Shown here one piece after another: positions 58,419-64,000 of a DNA stretch of 64,000 nucleotides. Both the position numbers and the translations under genes were made by a program. Source of the stretch: Selaginella tamariscina (taxonomy: Eukaryota; Streptophyta; Lycopodiopsida; Selaginellales; Selaginellaceae); NCBI GenBank assembly GCA_003024785.1, contig PUQB01000001.1, positions 2,471,431 through 2,535,430 on the forward strand, in the 5' to 3' direction. Each line of letters starts with the position of its first letter. Within the stretch, counting starts at the first letter, position 1. The notes below the pieces were generated by a model that was not told the DNA's origin, did not search any database, and saw only the letters and a program-made list of their open reading frames with translations.

Positions 58419-59170
58419 AGAAAATAATATTAATAAACACACTATGAACATATTTTAAATTATACATAATAATATATGATTTTATCTAATATATAGCCAT
58501 ATATAGTTTTAATAATATATATTAATTTAATATTGATAAAAAGGTTTAACATTGAAATATTCTTGAAATAATAAGAAATTAATTGAGAAAATCCCATTAA
58601 TATATACAAATGTAAATTAAGTACTCAAATAATTAACTAAATTAATTATCATAATCATGTTTAATATTGGAATATTCTTGGAATAATAAGAAAATAATAA
58701 AGAATATCCCATTAATATAAAGAAGATTAATTACTCAAGTAATTAAGGAAATGATATTAATAACACACTATGAACATATTTTAAATTATACATAATAATA
58801 CATCATTTTATCTAATATATAGTCATATATAGTTTTAATAATATATATTAATTTAATATTGATAATAAGGTTTAACACAGGAATATTCTTGAAATAATAA
58901 CAAATTAATTGAGAAAATCCCATTAATATATACAAATGTAGAATAATTACTGCAATAATTAAGAACAAGACTAATTTAATTATGATAATCAGGTTTATAT
59001 TAGAATATTCTTCAAATATTAATAAAATAATAAAGAATATCCATTGATACTAGGAAATGAAAACTAAATACTCGAGTAATTAAGAAAATAATAATAATAA
59101 ACAGACTTATGAATATATTTTAAATGATACATAATAATATATCAATTTATTTATTGTATAAGTATATATT
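58419..59170. repeat. Three tandem copies of a 332-bp AT-rich unit
   Basis: Units start near 58419, 58751 and 59082 (each has CACTATGAACATATTTTAAA or a close variant, then CATAATAATATAT). The first two include GGTTTAACA and ATATTCTTGAAATAATAA. The third is cut short. No coding content. Confidence 0.85.
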
Positions 59171-59766
59171 TATATATATATATAATATAAATATACTTGA
59201 ATACTAAGAATGTAGAATATAGTCTAAAATTTCGTAATATTAAACAGCTTGAATCACTTGAATAACATTAAATGCAATTTTAAAATACTCATTAGAACTG
59301 GAGAGTATATATGTCAGAGTGTCGGATATTTGTGTCAACTCATCTTAAATTTTATTTTCTGTTCTTTTTAAAAAAATTGAATTTCTGACATATGTATTGT
59401 CGGTCTGACATGTAAATTTGAAAATGCATTTAATTTCCCACTCAAATTCAGATTGGTTCTTTCTCCGGCAAGGGTTTCTTCATTTCTGTATTTTTCACTC
59501 TTTAGATCTTCTTTTTTCTTCATAGTGATAATCTCAGGAGCGAGATTAAATTGGGTGCTATTCTTTATAGGAAAGCACGGCGCCTTCAGTGCTGTTTACA
59601 AGTAAGTATTATAAACAAATTTAAAAATACTTATAAAGATTCACTCTCTTACATTCTCTCTTAAAATTACAATTTAGGGGTTTAGGAATGCATTAGGATT
59701 ATAATATATTCCGTTAGGGATTTATCCCGTTTAAATATCCTTTTAACTTAATATTCTAGGTTAACG

Positions 59767-60236
59767 GGCGGCGGGATTAATCCGGCCATTTCTTTTTCGC
59801 CTCTTCGAAGAGGTGGCGGGATTAATCCCGCCACCATCTCTCGGGCAATGCTTCTCCGCCACTGAAAAGAGTGGCGGGATTAATCCCGCCGATAACCTTC
59901 TCAACTGATGAAGAGTTACCAGAATTTATTAGAAAGAGTTGTCGGCGGGATTAATCCCGCCAACCATTTTAGGAGGCAGGGAAGGGGTGGCAGGATTAAT
60001 CTCGCCACCACTTCCCTGTTTTAAAGATTTGGGGACAGGATTTATCCCGAGATCTCTTTGAAATCATAGTTTTGGAGAGAGTTATGTGCGGGTTTAATCC
60101 CGCCACCCATTCCCCGTCGTAAGAATTGTGGGCGGGATTAATCCCGTTGACTCTCTCCGAAGGGTTGAGTCGGCGGCGGGATTAATCCCGCCGACCGTTC
60201 CTCGTCGGAGGGATTCGTGGCGGGATTAATCCCGCC
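59767..60236. repeat. Right cluster of 18-bp palindromes
   Basis: Ten copies or near copies of GGCGGGATTAATCCCGCC, at 59767, 59815, 59873, 59944, 59989, 60034, 60086, 60131, 60175 and 60219. The spacing is mostly 44-58 bp, with one gap of 71. Five are perfect palindromes. The spacers differ from each other. The cluster lies about 200 bp upstream of the DUF7869-like gene. Confidence 0.97.
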
Positions 60237-60423
60237 CATCAGTTGTATTAATCAAACATGAGATATTATCTCTAAACATAATTATGTATTATTGCATATG
60301 CATATTATTAAGTAACCGTAATTCAGATTTCTTAGAAATATTGCATAAACAGATATCATAAATAATACAATTATTTATGTGCAGGACAATATGTTTAATA
60401 CTGGAATAAAGTATGTCTTCTTC

Positions 60424-63400
60424 GGAACAACGAGATAGTTGGCACTGGAACTGTGGAAGTTCGAGATAATAATGCATCATGTCACAATATTGCCCAAGGA
60501 TCTTGTGTGTACGTATGGGTGAACACCATTTACAAGCATGTTGAGGTTCTGGGAATGGAATTTGAGGAGGGTTCTCCTGTATTGTGGAATTTGGATGAAG
60601 TCAAGGCTGACACAGAATATGTAGAGTCACAAACAAATAGTAGCACGAGTTTACCAGATGATGGCTTCTGCTGTGATGGATGAGGTGATTCTCTTTCTTC
60701 GTGAGATTGAAGTCGGAAGAGGCATCATCACAGCTATAAATCCAATGGAAGCAGTGTCAGAAGAGAAACTAGGTCTTCGGGTGTAGTTGTGACAGAGGTT
60801 TCACCTAATGGCACATTGTATCCTGGATCCCTCGTGAGGTGGCGAACATCTGAATTAAGACGGCAAGATGGTTCAACATATTCTGGGTTGGATTTCAATA
60901 ATAACAACCCGGAAGAACAACTCATATTTGAAGAGGTTCCTTGCATTGGTCCTATTGTAAGAAAAAGGCGATTCATGGGTTGTAGATCTTCCCCTGCAAG
61001 TTTTAGCAAGAGGGTAAAGATGGATCCTACATCTTCCGAAAGTGTTACGAGCATTTCCACGATTGACTGTTGCAAGAAGAAGTGTTGTCAGATGGCAGAC
61101 CGGAATGAAATTACCCAATGTAGACATGTCTTTCGTATGCTCACCCAAAAGCAAAGGCATGAGTTTGTATATGCTGCACTAACTGGGTGTATTAATGGAA
61201 TGGCCTCGGACACAGGTTATCAGAGTACATCCATGGTATTTAATAAGGTGGCCATCTGCTTCAAAGCTTGGTACAGTATATACGGGATCCCAAAGACCAC
61301 ATTCTACCGTCGGAGGGATGAGTGGCTAGATGGAGCGCGAACCTCAGTTCATGGGAACACTCGCTTGGTCAAAACCCGCTCTCACATCATGGCAGCCATA
61401 GAGATACTCAAGGCTTTTGTGGAAGCAAATGCAACAGGATGCCTCACAAATGCCGAACCACAAATGCAGGGGTCAGGGAAAATCTCAAGGTTTTGCCTTC
61501 AATCTACACTCAATTGAAGCTGTGTGAACATGTGAACAAGTGCCTCAGTTTGATGGGGCTCCAAGCAATCTGCACTGGTACCTTCAACAACATATGGAAT
61601 ACTCATTTTAAGGATGTGGAGATTGCAAAACACTCTAGCTTTTCCAAGTGTGACACTTGTACATCATTGAAGGCTGCAGAGGCTTGTGCAAAAACCTTGG
61701 TGGAGATCACTGCCATTCAAAAGAAGATGGAGGCCCACATGATTGCACAACAAACTTGCCGGTCTCAGTACTATGCACACCGCATGCTTTCTGTGTCACG
61801 CCCATTAGAGTACCTGTGCTTGATCCATGACAAGATGGATCATTCAAAGACCAGCATTCCAAAGCTTTTTGCAACACCAAAGTGCCTTGGAAATGTATGA
61901 AACTTCCGATTTCATTGATAGGTGTGCTAACACATGGACACGGTTGTGAGTCATATGGACACTTTTCACTTCCACATTGGTCTAGCGACTCCAATTTCAC
62001 TATTGGGTCGTTAGCCATGTGTTTCAGAAACTTTGAAGCCCACTCACAGACAAGTCCTATCAGTGATCTCAAAGTGAAGAAACAACACCTTCAACCTTTA
62101 CATAATGCTCTCATGAACACGTCTGCACTTGAGGCTACTTGGGAATATGAGAGGCATTGTCAACAGCCTGCACAGAAAACAGATGGCCCTGTTGAGAGTT
62201 CTGGTTCAGTGGAGGGATCTAGCTCAAATAGTGTACATGTGTCCTCAACATCAAATAAGCTTCCTCGTCATTTGCTTTTACAGATGGATAATTGTGCAGG
62301 CGAGAACAAAAATAGGTAAATCATTTTACTTAAGGGTTTCTCAAGCTCATACTTACTTTTATTTTCTAGATATGCGCTAGCATACTTGTCAATGCTTGTT
62401 GCCAAAGGTGTGTTTGAAACAATCACGCTCAGTTTCCTTATGGTTGGTCACACTCATGAAGATATTGATGCGTTCTTCGGCAAGGTCTCCAACTCTACAA
62501 AAAGGACAAGTGCACTTACTTTACCGCATATGATGAATCTTTTTGAAAATTGCATCTCCAAAAAAAGTTGTGTTTTGCTTGTGACTGAGGTGCCAGACTT
62601 CAAAAAATTTCTCAAGGAGTATACAAAAGAAGGGAGTGATTCTTTAGTTGGTCACCTTGTGCCGCTACATTCTTTTTCTCCATACGAGATGGTATACCTA
62701 TTATGCAATACAAGTTACGGCCATCAGAGCAGGAGTGGTTACCGAAAGAGGGCTTAATGCTCTTCAAAAGTGGAGAGGATGGAAAGCCACTTCTCCCAGA
62801 AGGACAACCAGACCCTATTCCATTGAGTGCCCAGCTCAAGGAACAAGAGGTTATTATTGATGGCCTCAAAAAATATGTGGCATGGGTTCAAAAATCGATG
62901 CCAAAGAATTCTGATAAGGCAACTGGTTACTCAGAACTATATAAGCATGTGGTCGACTATTGGGAGACTGTTGTTCGAGAGTTAGAAGGGCCTACTGTCA
63001 CAAGTACAGAATTGCAACACCCTTTTTGGCCTAAAACAAGGTGGCGAGAGGAGATTGAAATGACATCACTAAGCACAGACGACATAGAAGCCAGTAGTGA
63101 TGTGGAAGTGCAAACCCCACACTTTGTTGGACAAAGGAACCAAAAACCTAAAGCATACTTTGATTGTTACAAGGATCTTCAAAAACTAATGATGGTCCTC
63201 ATTACTCCAGATGTGTCATATAATCAGCCTATTTGGATGGGTCAAATTATCGACACACCTGAAGTAATCACGAACAATAGTATGGTTAAGGTTGCATGGT
63301 TCAAACCACACAAAAGGCGACACGAGAAGGAGAGCGAAAGATATAATGGATGCCTAGAGAAAACATGGTCTCCTAATCAAAAAGACCCAGCATGTTTTAT

Positions 63401-63430
63401 AAATGTTAAATCCATTCGATATGGGTGTGT
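60424..63430 (+). CDS. DUF7869-like putative DDE/RNase H-fold transposase
   Basis: An N-terminal piece (IVGTGTVEVRDNN, then VEVLGMEFEEGSPVLW) begins near 60430. It is followed by a Cys-rich stretch (CCKKKCC), then a helical part (HEFVYAALTGCINGM, IPKTTFYRRRDEW). The core has IHDKMDHSK (61820), LLQMDNCAGENKNR just before a GT-AG intron (62316-62370), and FLMVGHTHEDIDAFFG (62430-62480). The Asp in DKMD, the Asp in MDN and the H-x-H-E-D are the likely metal site. This pattern matches proteins now labelled DUF7869 (name from memory), which I take to be a transposase or integrase relative. The C-terminal PIWMGQIIDTPE ... VKVAWFKPHKRR resembles a BAH/chromo-like fold. One-base shifts lie near 60660, 61470, 61890 and 62665, so the start and exact joins are uncertain. 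Confidence 0.65.
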
Positions 63431-64000
63431 CAGAGTTTTTACCTGGTGCCACAAAGGCGGCTTGCCAAGTGCCAACCCTGGAATCCCCTCTCTGGAAACC
63501 CCACGGAATCTGGTAAAGTAACCCGATTAGGAACCCAACCCTTAGGAACTTAAACCCTAACTGACCAAGTCCACGAACGAGACTCACCTTGTGAATCAGG
63601 ATGCACGGACTGGCCGAGTTATAGGTGTTGTTCCTAGCTTGGCGTGGTTGAGGCGGCCGGAGCAAGGCCTCAACCACTAGTTCTACGGAACGTGAACTCG
63701 GGCAATACCTTTGAGCTTGCGAGCAGGTTTTCGGACCAAGGAATCTGGCTAACTCCTTGGAAGTGACGTGCCCTCGTCTCAAAGGCAAGATCCTGCCAAC
63801 GATAAGGATAGTCTAACCCTAGGGTGGGTTGTACCCCTATCGTGTGGAAGTTTGGGCGGCACAACAGAGGGTTGCACCTTGACGACTACCTTATTTATGT
63901 GACGGACCCCCCCCCCCCTGTTTACCTAAATGAGTAAGTGGGCTGGCACAAAATGCCAGCCCTTAGAGAAAATGGTTGTCCTAACCTAACCCTAAACCTA
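63431..64000. other. Right end of the window, unrecognised
   Basis: The open frame of the transposase-like gene runs on to 63521 (stop after LVK), but its sequence from about 63430 no longer looks conserved, so a different repeat may begin there. A C-run is at 63908-63919, and telomere-like CCTAACCCTAAACCTA text forms the last bases. No gene. Confidence 0.4.

Noticed and set aside
59767-60236. CRISPR-like look: short palindromic repeats with varied spacers
   Set aside because: This is plant nuclear DNA. Repeats are imperfect, spacing varies from 44 to 71 bp, there are no cas genes, and spacers share text with each other.
1-64000. tRNA, rRNA, snoRNA or riboswitch genes
   Set aside because: No A/B-box pair, cloverleaf or rRNA core was recognised by eye. 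A tRNAscan or Infernal run would be decisive.

Overview
This window is nuclear DNA of a land plant. The plant gene families are split by short GT-AG introns, several of them only 48-60 bp. Repeats of the plant telomere unit TTTAGGG occur internally. The transposons are typical plant classes (PIF/Harbinger, Ty3/gypsy chromovirus, MULE), and CA/TA/GA microsatellites are abundant. A non-seed plant (lycophyte, fern or bryophyte) fits the compact introns and the gene repertoire, and Selaginella is a low-confidence guess. I found no rRNA, tRNA, organellar or bacterial gene.

1-12.5 kb is the ordinary genic part: an AT-hook/PPC (AHL) gene (+), a class 3 lipase (-), a RIN4/NOI-like protein (+) and a conventional (KIN-1 type) kinesin (-). 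12.5-16.7 kb holds a truncated and then a full BTB-BACK-MATH gene. 16.74-20.52 kb is a complete but decayed PIF/Harbinger element with terminal inverted repeats, a transposase and a SANT-like accessory gene. 20.9-28 kb is a nest of retroelement relics with a younger, internally deleted chromovirus (25.57-27.56 kb, LTRs and 5-bp target duplication) inserted in it. 29.1-31.5 kb is a second, inverted BTB-BACK-MATH gene. 31.5-36.5 kb is a patchwork of kinesin pieces, retroelement relics and a foldback MITE-like element. 36.76-38.49 kb is a gene for a restriction-nuclease-like domain joined to a protein kinase-like domain.

39.57-48.51 kb is an 8.9-kb MULE-type transposon bounded by a 9-bp direct repeat. 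It is inserted beside a third, broken BTB copy. Its left arm encodes a SWIM-finger transposase (-), interrupted by a solo LTR. Its right arm (+) encodes a ParB-like domain joined to a bacterial-type, permuted beta-class DNA methyltransferase. Between the arms lies an array of exon-like tandem repeats containing inverted motifs. From 51.3 to 63.5 kb a second assembly repeats this plan: an FCP1/HAD-like gene and a second ParB-methyltransferase-like gene (-), then two clusters of an 18-bp palindrome separated by tandem arrays, then a divergent DUF7869-like putative transposase (+). The recurrence of transposase / repeat array / ParB-methyltransferase is the most interesting signal in the window. 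I infer that the methyltransferase-like protein may bind the arrays and act in silencing evasion or copy control.

Many conserved reading frames are broken by one-base shifts, often in homopolymers. Either the sequence carries indel errors or many of these loci are decaying. Exon joins given here are read by eye.
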